From Manihot esculenta (taxonomy: Eukaryota > Streptophyta > Magnoliopsida > Malpighiales > Euphorbiaceae), in the NCBI RefSeq assembly GCF_001659605.2, contig NC_035171.2:2362325-2426324 (forward strand): 64,000 bases of DNA, given 5' to 3'. The translations under genes were made by a program, and so were the position numbers. The notes under the pieces were generated by a model, which saw only the letters and a program-made list of their open reading frames with translations, had not been told where the DNA came from and searched no databases. Position 1 is the first letter of the stretch; every line of letters starts with the position of its first letter. Shown here in pieces: positions 1 to 14,735 of the stretch.

Positions 1-1807
1 TGAAACTCAAATTATATCATTTAGGTAATTTTATATTTTAATTATTTTAAAATATTTTTATAAATTTTCATATTAATTTTTTTTACTATTATAAATAGTC
101 TTCTCCTTTCAACTTTTTAAAAAAAAATTTATATTTTAAGAATTCTATAAGAAATTTCTAATTCTAACATTTTAAATTTTATTTTAATCAAATAATATTA
201 ATTAAAATTTTTGACGAAATATCAATCATGTTGTTTCAGTACTTTCAATTTTTCTGAATTTTATCTTAATTAGATAATATTGATTAAAATATCTGATATA
301 TCAATTGTTAGGTTTCAAAATTAATATACAAATTCAATATTTAGACTCTACAGACTCTATATTATCAATTTCTTTTAAGGACTTGTATATATGTCTTTGT
401 CAATTATTTATTATTTTATTTATGTAGTTTAATTATGGATAACAAATATTAAGAATAGACAATACAATAAAATATGTTTTTAATGTGATTGTCACATGCA
501 AACTAATAAAGTAACCATGATTAATGTAGGTTTAGTCCAAATGAGAATCAAATGATTAAAACTTGAAAATTTTAACACTCACAAAATTCTCAATTTCATG
601 CCAGTGAAGGATGATACTTGTATGAAATGAGGAAAAGGCAGCTTCTATTAATTGAAAACGAACTCCAGATTTTACAATCCTAAAGATAATTTCAGTATTA
701 ACTTTATTAAGAGCAAAACGAGAACCATTCTGTTTGAGCTTGGAAGATTTAAGACATGAAGCAAGTGGTGGACCAAAACATCAGATATTACAATCTTAAA
801 CGACCTCACAAGTCCAAATTCCCACCAGAAAACACCAAACTAGGATCACCTCAAAGATGGCCGCTCACTAACAAGAGATCCTTTAATGTGTGGCTCAGAT
901 TAATTTCAGAAACAAAATCATGGTGTCTAGATTGCCTTAAATTCTCCGACTACTGAATTCCCCAGGTTCATTTGGTCCCAAGTCAATAATGTCAACATGT
1001 GATTACCGTACAACAATATTATGACTAGACTAGATCCTCAAAAAAATAAAAAATTCAAAATCTAATTGCTACATAAAGGATCCCTTTGACTATACATACC
1101 GCATTTAAAATTCTAACAATTACAGTAAATAAAATAAATCTCAATATTCCCAAATTGGTATACATATGCCGTACCATCATTCTAAAGGAGACTACGTTAG
1201 AAATACATTTTTCGTGGGCTACGGTTATGTCCCAGCACAAAAGTAGATTGGCAGCATATATAACCAAATGCCTAATCACATAATATGATATTCAGGATTT
1301 TTAATCAGTTTCAGATTCTTAGGTGAATGCAAACATTGAAAAAAATGTGCTGATGGGACCACCAATTAACATTTGAGGCTGCAATTCCTAGATCAATCCA
1401 AAGATTAAGTAGCCCCACCATTAACTAAAGTTATCCAAAACAAAACGCAACAAAATTCGAAAAGGTCAAGTTTTCTTAGCCTCCACTGATGAGCAAAACA
1501 AAAAACTTCTGATTTGTGCTAAAGCTTAAGCATTTAAGGTTCATCAACCCAAAACCAAAAAAAAAATCCAGAAAATTTGATATTCTACCATTACTAAGAA
1601 GCAAAGAAAGATCAAAATTTTATGTGTAGTGAAAACCTGCGTGCTCATACATTGGTCATCACAGGCAGGCAGGGTAACAAACAAAGCAAAAAAGAGAGGA
1701 ACGTGGCAAGTTGAGAGCAAGTGCACAGCATTTAGACAGAGATACAAGGGGAAAAAAACCTCCATTTCTTTTTTCTCATTATTTGTTTTGTTTTATGTTT
1801 CTTTTTG
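1..1807. other. AT-rich intergenic stretch, 3' side of the carrier gene
   Basis: No gene is supported here. The first 750 bases are very AT-rich with long A and T runs. The part next to 1807 probably contains the 3' UTR of the minus-strand carrier gene. The short open frames, for example 756-956 and 1055-1283, have no family resemblance and no splice context. Confidence 0.6.
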
Positions 1808-2848
1808 TCATTGCAGGACCTCTTGGTTCTTTGCTGAGAGCCGTTTCAGAAACTCATAGGTAGTGATCATTGTTGTTGCAGACATAGACATTGAAGCCCA
1901 GCGAGGCCCCAATCCTCTGTAACAAGCCGTCCAACCACCTTCCCTGACTAGATTCCTAACAGTCTGCCCAATAGTCGGTCCACGCTTCCCATTCTCTTCC
2001 CCATCCAAAACTTGCAGTCTGGTCTTGATGGTATCAAGTGGCATTGTAATTAAAGCTGAAACGCCACCTGCCATGGCTGCACTGACTCCCTGAACTGCCA
2101 TTACAGTTTTAGAATCTGGTCTCAAGGCAATGATCCCATTCTCATTCCCATCTTCATCTTTCTTGCAAAGGTAACAACTCATACCACCCCAAACCATCCT
2201 CTGAGCCACAGAGTACGAAGCCCACCAAACAGCGTTTGATGGGGCGTACGTCAAAATCGATATCCCAAATCCTCTGTACAATCCCCTCGGTCCATCTGTG
2301 CGGATAATTTTCCTAAAAGCATCAATCCCATTTGCATATTTACAAGTTGACGCATCAGGAACTGAATTCAAACGACCTCCCTGAACCATAAGCCTTTGGC
2401 TCACAACATCAACTGGGGTCCAAACAAGTTGAGCTGCCATGGCTGCACTCAACCCAGCAGCAGCATTGGCAATTGCTCCTGCAGTCGCCTCTGGAAACCC
2501 TAATCGAATAGTGGCAGTCCCCACGTTACTCTTGGTAACCTCAAGCGCCGTCATGTACAGTGCTCTAGCTGGGATTGTACCCATCAAGGAAGTCCCAAAT
2601 CCTCGATACAAAGCCCTAAAACCCTCATGCCTGACGATCCCAAAAGCTGTCTTCACGGACGAAACCTGAGATTGGGCAACTTGTTGCCTGGTTTTTAGCA
2701 CAACCACAGGATAAAGAGTAGCCGATACACCTGAAAAGAGCGCAGCACCAAGGAAGAAGAATTTCGATTTATCAAGCATTTCCCAATCAATATCTGCAGG
2801 AATATGAATTTCTTGATCTGATTCATCCTCAGCCGTGCTCAAAGTCAT
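1808..2848 (-). CDS. Mitochondrial carrier family protein, SLC25A44-like
   Basis: This is a 346-residue intronless gene for a six-helix inner-membrane solute carrier. Three carrier repeats are visible, each opening with the family proline signature: P47 (YPVVVLKTRQQ), P145 (WTPVDVVSQRL) and P270 (MPLDTIKTRLQ). Each repeat also carries a YRGFG or YRGLG element. It resembles the Arabidopsis At5g26200/At1g72820 group, related to animal SLC25A44, a branched-chain amino-acid carrier; the plant substrate is inferred only. The first helix signature reads PVVVLK rather than the canonical PxDxxK, as I recall for this subgroup. The frame is open upstream to 2941 but has no ATG there, so the ATG at 2848 is the start. 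The short acidic N terminus before the first helix fits the group. Confidence 0.93.
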   Translation of the reverse strand: MTLSTAEDESDQEIHIPADIDWEMLDKSKFFFLGAALFSGVSATLYPVVVLKTRQQVAQSQVSSVKTAFGIVRHEGFRALYRGFGTSLMGTIPARALYMTALEVTKSNVGTATIRLGFPEATAGAIANAAAGLSAAMAAQLVWTPVDVVSQRLMVQGGRLNSVPDASTCKYANGIDAFRKIIRTDGPRGLYRGFGISILTYAPSNAVWWASYSVAQRMVWGGMSCYLCKKDEDGNENGIIALRPDSKTVMAVQGVSAAMAGGVSALITMPLDTIKTRLQVLDGEENGKRGPTIGQTVRNLVREGGWTACYRGLGPRWASMSMSATTMITTYEFLKRLSAKNQEVLQ

Positions 2849-3905
2849 CTTCCCCACTTTCCCAATATTCACAAAAATAAAAAGAAAATTCCCTCGTTCT
2901 AATCTGTACAAAAATTCGAAAAACAAACTATGCAAAAACAAAAAGCTTCCACCATATGATACAAACTACAAATATTTCTAACATACAAAACGGAGTGTAT
3001 CGAATTGATTAGGGAAACATGCTTTCATTTTTCCTCCTGTGGAACCAAAGTTTGGATCGAAGGCGAAACAAAACGAATGGATCTAACATTGATAATGATT
3101 CTCGATTGGCCTTACCGGAGATTGAATCATCGCCGCCCGTCGGCGATTAGAAACCCTCAGCCGGAAGTTTGGATCTCTGCATGAACCTACAAAGGGAGTG
3201 TCGAACACATATTTACATGAAACGAAATAGAGAAAAAGAGAGAGAATGCGAGAGTTGTGGGCAACCGGAGAATAGAGAGGCTGTTTCTTGGGTAAATGAT
3301 GGAGAGTCGTGAGTCGACGAGAGGATAAAGGCCGCACAGAGACGCAGAGACAGATAGAGTGAAAGTGACGGACACGTGGCGGTCATGGGTTAGGACTATT
3401 TGGTTAGGTCATGCTTCCTTTGTCTGGGTCTGCCTCGTTGCGGGAGAAATCGACAAGTTCTCTGTTCGTGTTTTCATACATAAAAATCTGAGATCGTAAC
3501 TCATGACCCTATGTTCCTTGAGCCCACGTATAGATATTCAGCGTAGGGTGATGATCAAGTAACTTCCTAGGATATTATGGACATGGCAACACGCTAACAT
3601 CTCTTAATTGCTGTCCAGCCAGCACGTGATCTGACGTGTGATCCCTATCCAAAAGAATGAGCTGAGGCTGTAGTTCATGTATTAGACCGCACATGCTCCC
3701 TCTCTGCGGAGCCAATCACAATCCATTTCCATCCAATAACAACTTTTGATTCTCCAAATTAAAAGGAGATATTTAATTTCAAATTAACGAAAATCCTAAT
3801 TTCGTTATCTGGCAACGTGGCAAGAACCTGAGTGATCACGGTGTGCGTTACTGCTGAAATCCGTGGTATTATGCACAGCTGATTGAGACTCTCGTGTTAC
3901 TGAGC

Positions 3906-4037
3906 GTATCAATAGTTAGGACTGTCTACCGCCAAGCGCTGCCGTTTGTGTATCCGTAGTCAGCACTGTCTACCGCCAAGCGCTGCCGTTTGTGTATCCA
4001 CAGTTAGCACTGTCTACCGCCAAGCGCTGCCGTTTGT
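3906..4037. repeat. 44-bp tandem repeat, three copies
   Basis: Three head-to-tail units of exactly 44 bp start at 3906, 3950 and 3994. A 29-bp core beginning actgtctaccgccaagcgct is identical in all three, while the first 15 bases of each unit differ at several sites. The core contains the palindrome AGCGCT. The GC-rich units sit abruptly against AT-rich DNA. This looks like a minisatellite, possibly derived from a transposon end. Confidence 0.9.
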
Positions 4038-4214
4038 TATTTATATTTCATTTTTATATTATTTAATTTTGATTAAATTGAATTTTCAAAATTTTATAAA
4101 CTATTTTTATACCATTTAATTAAAATTTATTAATTTATATTTAACATTTTTTTTTGTTTTCCGATAATAATTTTTTTCATAATTTATTTACTTGAATAAT
4201 AAATATGAGAGTAA

Positions 4215-4640
4215 ACATTTTATCAGTTTGATTTAAAATCGAATCGAATTAAATAAATTAAAAATTAAAATTTTAATATTTATAAAAATCAAATTGAATT
4301 GATTTTAGTCAGAAATTGAATCGAATTAAATTGGTTTGATTCATTTCAATTTAATTCAATTTAATCAGTTTAAATTTTTAATAAATTTTTTATTTTTTTA
4401 TATTTTATTTTTAATATTTTAAAATTTAATTAAAATATAATATAATTTTTCTGTATTATTAAAAATAATATATTATTATTATTAATTAATTTGGTTTAAT
4501 TTTTTTGATTTTTTTTAATTAAAATCGAATCGAACTAAAATAATCGAAAATTTTAAAATTAAAAATTAAATCGAATCAAAATGAATAAAAAAATGAACTA
4601 AATTTTTATATTAATTTAATTTGATCAATTTTTTCGATCA
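4215..4640. repeat. AT-rich dispersed repeat with GAATCGAATC-type words
   Basis: Degenerate copies of aatcgaatcgaat and complements such as ttggtttgattc recur in both orientations through this stretch. The same vocabulary appears at 37545-38035, so the two are probably members of one repeat family, non-coding and possibly MITE-like. The boundaries are approximate and no target-site duplication was identified. Confidence 0.5.
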
Positions 4641-5534
4641 ACTGTATGTATATAATAATAATGTCCAAATATATATTTTAATATTTTTATTATTAAATGT
4701 TTTCATTTTAATTATAATTTAATAAACACTTAAATTTTAAAATATATTTAAACATTTAATTTGTTGAAAAAATATTTTAAATACTTAAATATTTTTAAAA
4801 ATTATTTTTAAATAAAATTTAAAAATTATAGATTTAAAACTTTATTTTTAAATATAATTTTAAAACTATAAATTTAATTGTAAATTTAAAAAATTACTTT
4901 TAAATATAATTTAAATATTCATTAAATCGATTATTGAAATATAAATATGTAAATATATATTTAACTATATAATAATTATATTGCAGTCATAATATTAATG
5001 TGTCCTGTAATAAATTTCTAAAACAGCCCTTTTTCTCTTATATATTTTTTAATAAAAATGTAAAGTGAAAATGAATTTTTCAAAATATTTTTTAGATTCT
5101 ATTTGTTTGCGGATATAATTTATATTATAAAACATTTTATATGAAATATTATTAAACATATACTTTATTTTTATTATTTAATTTTAATTTAAAAAATAAA
5201 ATATATTAATAAAATTTTTAGAAAGCAAAAGACATTTTTATTTCCTCAAACTTTAAAAAAAAATTAAATACCTTTTATTTTATATTATATCTCATTCTTT
5301 GATTTTTTTTATCATATAAAAATTATTTATTTTTATACATAATTAATATTGTTTAAAAAAAAAAAACAAAACTATTAATAAAATTTCAGAAAGCATTTTC
5401 GGTCGGCTCTTGGGTCGACTGCCTAGAACATCAAGATAAGGAAGAAACCAACCGGGCCTTGTCAATGCATCCCTTACTGTACCATATAAAAAAAAAATAA
5501 AGAAAAGAAGAAATCTTTGCCTGGTTTGGCTTGA

Positions 5535-7298
<1,764 letters not shown>

Positions 7299-9907
7299 GT
7301 CGATCATTGTAACTTCTGCTCATGTAACTCTAGCTTATTGTTGTTTCTGTATGGCTGCAGGTGGTCTCATTTAAGGATCTTTGGTATTGGATGGTTGTAG
7401 AGAGGATTTCACACTCTCTTTTTTAGTAGTATTTAGAAGAGAGAAACCATATGGTCAAGTAGCCATCTTTGGACGAGGTCCTTATCATTTGGATTTAATA
7501 AAACTTTTGTTGAGCTTTCTTCTTGAAGTATTTATTTACTGTATCTCACATTTATCATTTGTTGTATTTGTATGCATGATATCATCATTGAATATTTATT
7601 GGTTAGAGGGAAAAAAAAAAGAGTGTTTGTTGTTTAGAAAAGGGCATGCATCAGGGACTCATTCTTAGAGCATAATTATTAGAAGTTGAATGTTAAAATG
7701 ATTTCAAGTTGTTTCACCTATGAAGCTTGATATTAAAATAACTTGACCATTCTGTTCTCTAAATCTCATGCTTCTTTCCAATGTCTCCTGCTTGTAAGGA
7801 GGGTACATAGGCTGGATTGTACAAAAGGTGCTTATACCCTGGCTTGTAAAGGTTGCATTTTTGCGTTGATCGTGTTGATTGAGGAATATTGGTTAAAGAC
7901 TGGCTGTTCTGAACATGGAGGCAGTGAAGTGTGGTAAATTGGTAATGCTCTGGCTGGATAGAATAAAGTGCTCTTGATTGGTCTGAGCTTTTAAGGTTAT
8001 CTGTCAATTTGTTTAAGGCATATTTTTTTTAATTTGATCTAGGCAACATATTGGAGTTTATGTTACTGAGTATCTAATGCAATCTTGAGTTTTCTAGTTC
8101 CCTCAATCGCAACTGGCTTCATCATACAATACCGTCTTTGGAGAAGGAGCTTTCCTCTCTTCTCACAATTGCTCATAATCTGTGTCGAGCTTTCCCTGCA
8201 TTTCTCGTCTTTATGATTGTTTCTCCACTTTCTTTGTCATTGATTTGCATTGCAAAACCTCTAAATCTATCATTCTATGACAATCTATCCATTTTAGACT
8301 CTTAGATGGAAAAATTATTATATACAATCAATCATTTATCATGGTAGATTTTACGTTTTTTCCTCATAATTAATAATCATACTTATATATAACGGTTATA
8401 TGATAAACTGCTCCTTGGTCAGGGAGGCAGTAGAATTATAGAGGCTAAATTGTGAGGAAGATGAAGCCAAGAACCAGGTTTGGCATGAAAAACGAGATTG
8501 TTGTTCTCTTAACATTGGCCTCCCTCAAAATAGGAAAGATTATTTCATGGAACCGTTAGTATTTATAATGACTATAATACAACCTTTATAAATATAATAG
8601 TTATATTGTAAAATTTTTCTTAAATGAAGCCAATTATAAGATAAATAAAGAGTAATTATTATCTAAATTCAGTTTAGATATAATAATTATTAGGTTATTT
8701 TTTTCAAGAATGTCTTTTTTTAATAATAAATCATCTTTATTATTAATAATTCTTAATATATGTTTATATTTGTGTATATACATATATATTTATTTTATTA
8801 TTGCAATTAATTAATATATGACTTTTGTTTTTTTTAATACTTGAGAAATAAAATTAATATACTTTTATATTTATTATTTTAAGTATAAAAATTTATATTT
8901 TTATCATTAATAATAATTCATTTATATATGTTAAATATAATTAATTTTTTAAAGTATATTAAATATAATTTAATAGACTTATTAATACTACTAATTAATT
9001 TTAGAATTTATAATTCGTATTGATATAATTTTTTATATCAGTACTATTTTGATATAAATAAAATAATTTTTATATTTTTATTTTATTTTAGAAATGTTTA
9101 ACAAAAAAATTTAAATGATAATTTCATGAATTTTAATTAAAAAAAAAAAACCTATATTGCAAATCTCTACTATACAATCTTAAAAGTTACAGAGAAGTAC
9201 TTTGAGGTAATAAAAGGAGTTTTTACAAAATATGTTTTTAATATTTTCTAAAAATTTATATACCATATTATTCATTTTACTGATAATTTTAACATTGAAA
9301 CTTGCAAGTATCCTCACCACTTGCAGTGTATATTATAGCTAGGAAGCTAGTCCTTTCTGTTTTAAATTATTTTCTTGGCTATTTTGATTTCTTAATTGGT
9401 TGGCTAGTCGACATTGGATTTCGTTGTTTGATTCTGTTTTTCATTGATTGGAATGGTTGATTTTGATTTCTTTGGAAGAGGGAGATACAAATGGAGGGAG
9501 TCAGTGTCCAGAAACAGAAACGGAGGGAGGGAGGAAGGGAGCGAGAGTCCAAACAGAGATTGACCCCTTTTTTTTCTTGAAGATAAGAACCAACTGTTTG
9601 TCATTAGTCCAGTCCTCCAAGAAAGCAGCCCATCTTGAAAGCAACCTCCCAAACCACACTCATAAGTTTCCTGCAGGCCAATGACTTCAACGACACCGAA
9701 AATGATTGTCTTGATAGTAAAAGAGGGGGCACACATTAGAGGGAAAAAATGTCAGAAACAATTCATTTGCCATCTGGGCATCTTTTGCACCTAAAAACTA
9801 CGATATGATAACGACAAGTTTCCTTAATAATTGAGATGTCTCAGCTATCCTTCACTGAGTTTTAATACAAGAGGAGAACAGGACATAGCATAGAGCAGAA
9901 ACAGAAC
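7299..9907. other. Intergenic: threonine synthase 3' UTR, then AT-rich DNA
   Basis: The first 250-300 bases are the likely 3' UTR of threonine synthase. From about 8280 to 9330 the DNA is very AT-rich with no recognisable gene. From 9400 to 9907 the composition rises and may include the old promoter and leader of the aminopeptidase pseudogene. The open frames at 7381, 7743 and 9404 resemble nothing I know. Confidence 0.55.
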
Positions 9908-12589
9908 ATGGAACAATTCACGGGCCAGACAAGATTACCAAAATTTGCCGTACCAAAATTTGCCGTCCCTCAGCGTTATAATCTTCACCTCAAACCAGAC
10001 CTCACTCTCTGCAGTTTTTCTGGTACTATCATTATTAACCTTAGCATCAATGAACCCACTAAATTTATTGTGTTAATGCTCTGGAGCTCAATATCCATGA
10101 AGTCTTGTTCACCAACTCTCACAACCAAGTAATTATTATTTCCAGAGTCTTGATTATGGAATCTAATGATTTCATTTGGACTAAAATAAGGGCATGCTTT
10201 TTTGGCTTTTGATGTTGCGGAAATATTACCCAAGTGATACTCTTTTGGATTGCGATGATGAGATATTTGTGTTGGTCTTCCCTGAAATTCTTGGTGTTGG
10301 TGAAGGAGTGCTCCAGATCAAGTTTTCTGGGATGCTTAATGAGCACTTGAGGGGCTTCTATAAATGGTAGTCTTTTTCTCACAGGCTATGTTGGTTCTGG
10401 CAGTAATGATCACCATTCAACTTTTATTGGATTAACGTATAGATAAATGAATTTATCTACGAAGTGACTTTAACCAATTTTGGGTAAAATATTAGAATAG
10501 CTTTGACTAAAAGCTATCAAGAAAGAAAACAAATCAAAATTTGGACTTTAGAAGCCTGATCATTAAGAAGGAATTGCTCATCTGAGCTGAGATAAAACAA
10601 TTATTTAGCCTCGGGACCTGATTCTGCAAGATTGCAAAGAAACTCACAGAAGTAAGATCTCAATTGTGATTCTTATCTTTATAACTTTCCTGCTAATAGC
10701 AGGCTCCTAGGACGTGCAATTTGGGAACTCCTTAAACACAGATACTTTGTTCTTTGTTGTATTTTGATTTCATTAGTTGATAATTGATTTTAACAGTACT
10801 TATATGGATGGAGAAGAGAAAAAGAATATGGCAGTTACTCAGTTTGAAGCAGTGGATGCAAGGAGGTGTTTTCCATGCTGGGATGAACCTGCTCTCAAGG
10901 TATTAATTAAACCAATAATTTCCTCTTATAACTTAAACACTGACCTTTTTTTGTCTCATGTATTATTAACACGTTATAGATCTTTCATTCATGGCACTCG
11001 TATGCACATGTGCTGGTGTAGAGATATGGAAAAGTAGCCTCATTAGTTAGAGCACAGCACAAGCATACAAAGGAAAGAAACTAAAGAAAACAACTTGATA
11101 TTTCATTTCATTCTGATGCAAAGAGTAAGGAGCATGATGTTCTTCTTTTTTTTTTCTTTTCCAATACGTAGAAAATAATTTTGTGGAATCTTTCACTTCC
11201 ATGCAAAAGATATGGTTTATGCTTTACCGTAATAAATTAGAAATCATTTTCCATCACCTGGGATGCAACTGCATTTTGATTTCTGTTTTTACATCCAATT
11301 GAATGTGAATTTACTATTTCTTGACAGGCAACCTTCAAATAACCATAGATGTGCCGCTAGAGTTGACAGCATTGTCCAGCATGCCAATCATTGATGAAAA
11401 GCATGATGGGAATGTCAAAACTGTTTATTTTGAGGAATCTCCTTTCATGTCAACTTATTTGGTGGCTGTTGTCATAGGTTTGTTTGATCATATTGAATAT
11501 AAATCATCTAATGATATATAATGAGGCTTTTTTACTTTATGCCATTAAATCTTCTCTTCTTATATTCAAAAGTGCTGGGAATTTTATTGCTATAAATGTT
11601 TTCAATGGCTAATACAGGAGTTAAGGTTCGTGTATACTGTCCTGTGGGTAAGAGTGATAAAGGGAAATATGCTTTAAGCATCGCTATTAAGGCACTTGAC
11701 CTATACACCGCGTAAGTAATTTGATTTCTGTTTCTTATCATGGGATAATTCTATGTCATTCTTTTTCTTCAGTGAACCGATCAATGCAAATTAGACTATC
11801 ATCATTTGGTTATACCAAAAGGAAAATTATTAGAAGGAAATGAAATGAATGCTCCAGATTGAGTTCAGCATGCGTTCCTCCTCAAGGAAAAGTGAAATTA
11901 ACACTAATTTTCCAATATCACCCTATGAAGAACAAAATAACTTCTAAAAAAAACTAGCATATGATCCCAGGGGAAAAAAAGTTCTTCTGTTTGGAGGTCC
12001 TGAACCATTTGAGTTCCTCCCTCCAGATATATCCCGTTCAACAGAAGAAAGAGTTACTTCAGATGCATGTCAGTGTTACTTCTAGAGTATCAAAGAACGC
12101 AACTAATTACTTGGCCTTTAAGGTGCTAATGCAGTATATAAAATATTTAGTTCTAGACAAGAGTATATGCTTTTTTAATTGATATGCTAACTTGTTTCTG
12201 GAGTTTCAGGTATTTCTCTACGCCTTGTCCACTTCCTAAACTGGATATGGTTGCTGTCCCTGAATTTGCTGGTGGAGCTATGGAGAACTATGGTCTAATA
12301 ATATACCTTGTACTTCGTGATGATTTGCAGTCTACAGCAGCTAGAATGCAGAGAGTAGGTTATGTACTGAATGAAATTTTAGCTTCACTATTGATATTCT
12401 GAGATACAGAAAAAGGGTTTTACAGTATGAGTGTAAACTTAGATGGAGAGCAAGACGTTTCTCCCCTTTTATCCATTTTCCTTTTATCTGCTATTGACAT
12501 CTAACGGTGATAGAGCATATTTTAGTCCATTTTATCATTATGTTCTTGATGTTTATTTACATCTTTTCTGCTTAATTTTATGGTTTTAA

Positions 12590-14735
12590 TTATGTTTTGC
12601 AGATATTAGTTGTAAAGAGACAATCTGGAGAAAATGCTCTTAAAACTGCCAAAAAGTGCCAAATATGGAAAGTGCCAAAAAAGGAAAGTTTCCAAATAAG
12701 AAAAGTTTCCAAAAAAGGAAAGTTTCCAAATGAGGAAAGTGCAGAAGCAAAAGCAAACAAGGAAAGCTCAGTCAGAAGATTATTTGAAATTCAAATCGCA
12801 GATCTTTCTTTTCTTGTTCAAAGATGTGCACACACTGCAACAGTCATATCTTCCTATTTAGGCAGCAAGATCTCAAAGAGACGCTCTTCCTCTTCTGCGT
12901 TCAACATTCAAATTTCAAAAGAGGCTCCACCTAAAAAGGAATGTATGGACAGCATATCTTCCCTTGAAGATCAAAATTCGTGCATCCTTCCTATTCAGAA
13001 ACAATCTGCACGCTTTCCTCTTCTGAGAGCCATCTGCGCGCCACCTTCATTTTCTGCAACAACTTGGGCAACAAGTTGAGCATGGGCAGCCTCTACACTA
13101 ATTAGGAAGCAAGGTCAGCATCTAAACTTATTTAGGAAGCACAATCTGTGCCTCCTTCCCTTTCGGAGACCAAACCGCGCGCACCAACTTCCTTCCGCAA
13201 AGCATTCGCGCGCAGCCTTCCTTCTGAAGCCGAAAAACGTGATTCTTTCCTTTTCAGACACAACTTGGCTAGAAAATACCTCTTGGGCAGTAAGTATGAC
13301 CTAGGGCAACACTTTTCAACTATAAAAAGCCACATAAGGAGCCTCTACAGGTCCCTTAAGCTCCCCTTGGGAGACACCTACGAAATTCACATCTCTTCTT
13401 CTACCTTTCTTCTTTTCTTTTATTTTTATTTTTGTTTCAGCCATGAGAGGCTGAAACCTTTTATTCTAGTTGAAGATTAGGTGATACTTTGGTTGTTTTA
13501 TGGATTGGGAGACTTGATCAAACATTGTTTAACTTTTGGTTGTTTAATATTTATGCAATTTCATGCTTGATTTCAATATTGCTTTGTTGTTTAGATCTAC
13601 GTTGATTCTTGATTGCAAAGTAATAATATGTTAGTTTGGATGATTTAAGTCCGTAATTGCTTAGATTATTCTTACATGAGAACACTTGGGATAAAACTCA
13701 AGGAAATTGTATGATCTAGCGTTATCTCCATACGTTTGGGTAGTTAGGATTGGATCTCTCTATTTCTTAATACAATTGACAATTGTTTTGATACCTAAGG
13801 CCCAAGGACGTTCCTTGGCAATTTGTTAATTAGTAATTAATTAGAGGACGTTCCCTAATTGGTTTAATAATAAGGAGAGATAATGGTGGTGAGAAGCGTC
13901 TTCCATCTCCATAACTAATCTATTGAATCAACTCAAAGGAAACTAAGTGTCAATGATCAATCCCAACAACTAAAGTGGATCCAATTCTTCAACTAGATCT
14001 TTCTTATTATTTATTTCTCTTTATTTTTATTATTTGCCTTATTTTTATTGCTTTCAGTTTTAGATTAATTAAATCAATCTCAAAACCCCCATTTTACTTA
14101 CAGTTTAGTTGGTTTCAGTTTTATCTCGTTTTAGTTTATTTTGCTTTCCGTTTATTTCTCTTTCAGTTTTATCTCATTTCAGTTTATCTCGTTTCAGTTT
14201 TATCTCGTTTCAGTTTATCTCGTTTTCAGTTTTCTTCTTTTGCAGTTTATTTTTATTTCAGTTTATTTTATTGTTCTTGATAAGGAAAATAGGTAAGTCT
14301 TCAATTTCCTGTGGATTCGATCCTTTCACCACTATCTGCAGTTGTAAATTGTTGATAACCAGAAAGGTTATTTTTTACCGGCTTCGACAACCGCGAGTCA
14401 AACGGCCTCTCTGCTACAGTTTCACCTGTCTTTGTCACTTAGGTCCGTACGTATGGATGTGTCAGACCCCTCTCCACGCCAGGTGGCCATTTAATTCCCT
14501 CGACGCGCATGTGGACAGGGCTGCAAAGTGACTGGATCTGCTATTCTTCCTCACGTCAGATCACCGGTCTGGATTGCCTCCTGCTGACCTGGACTCGCGG
14601 TCGACCCGGCCTACCCCGTGTGTTTGGGTCAAGGCTTGAGATGTTGAATGGGTCAGCTAAAGGGATTTCATGGGCTTTGGGTCTATTTTCCTGGGCCCGA
14701 CCTTACTCGGGTTAAATGAGACCCGGCAGTCATCA
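12590..14735. mobile_element. LTR-retrotransposon-like insertion in the pseudogene intron
   Basis: A block of about 2.1 kb, unlike intron DNA, separates two aminopeptidase exons. It contains a TATA-like box with flanking promoter-like sequence near 13320 (ctataaaaagcc), a pyrimidine-rich stretch, and an end region near 14310-14400 (cctgtggattcgatcc, then ttttttaccggcttcgac) of the kind seen at the 3' ends of plant Ty3/gypsy LTRs. A GC-rich block follows (14440-14735). No gag or pol frame is present, so a solo LTR or a non-autonomous element is the best guess. I could not fix the ends or a target-site duplication. Confidence 0.5.
14085..14275 (+). repeat. Degenerate short tandem repeat of TTTCAGTTTATCTCG words
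   Basis: Within the inserted block, motifs such as tttcagttttatctcgt recur about eight times with variable spacing of roughly 14-20 bases. The stretch is strongly pyrimidine-biased on the plus strand. It is non-coding and probably arose by slippage inside the LTR-like element. Confidence 0.7.

Noticed and set aside
3906..4037. CRISPR-like repeat-spacer appearance of the 44-bp units
   Set aside because: Only three units, spacers of 15 bp that are similar to one another, a plant nuclear context and no cas genes.
12597..13079. 160-codon open frame in the inserted block
   Set aside because: No ATG at the start of the frame, low-complexity lysine-rich beginning, no family resemblance; it lies in LTR-like DNA.
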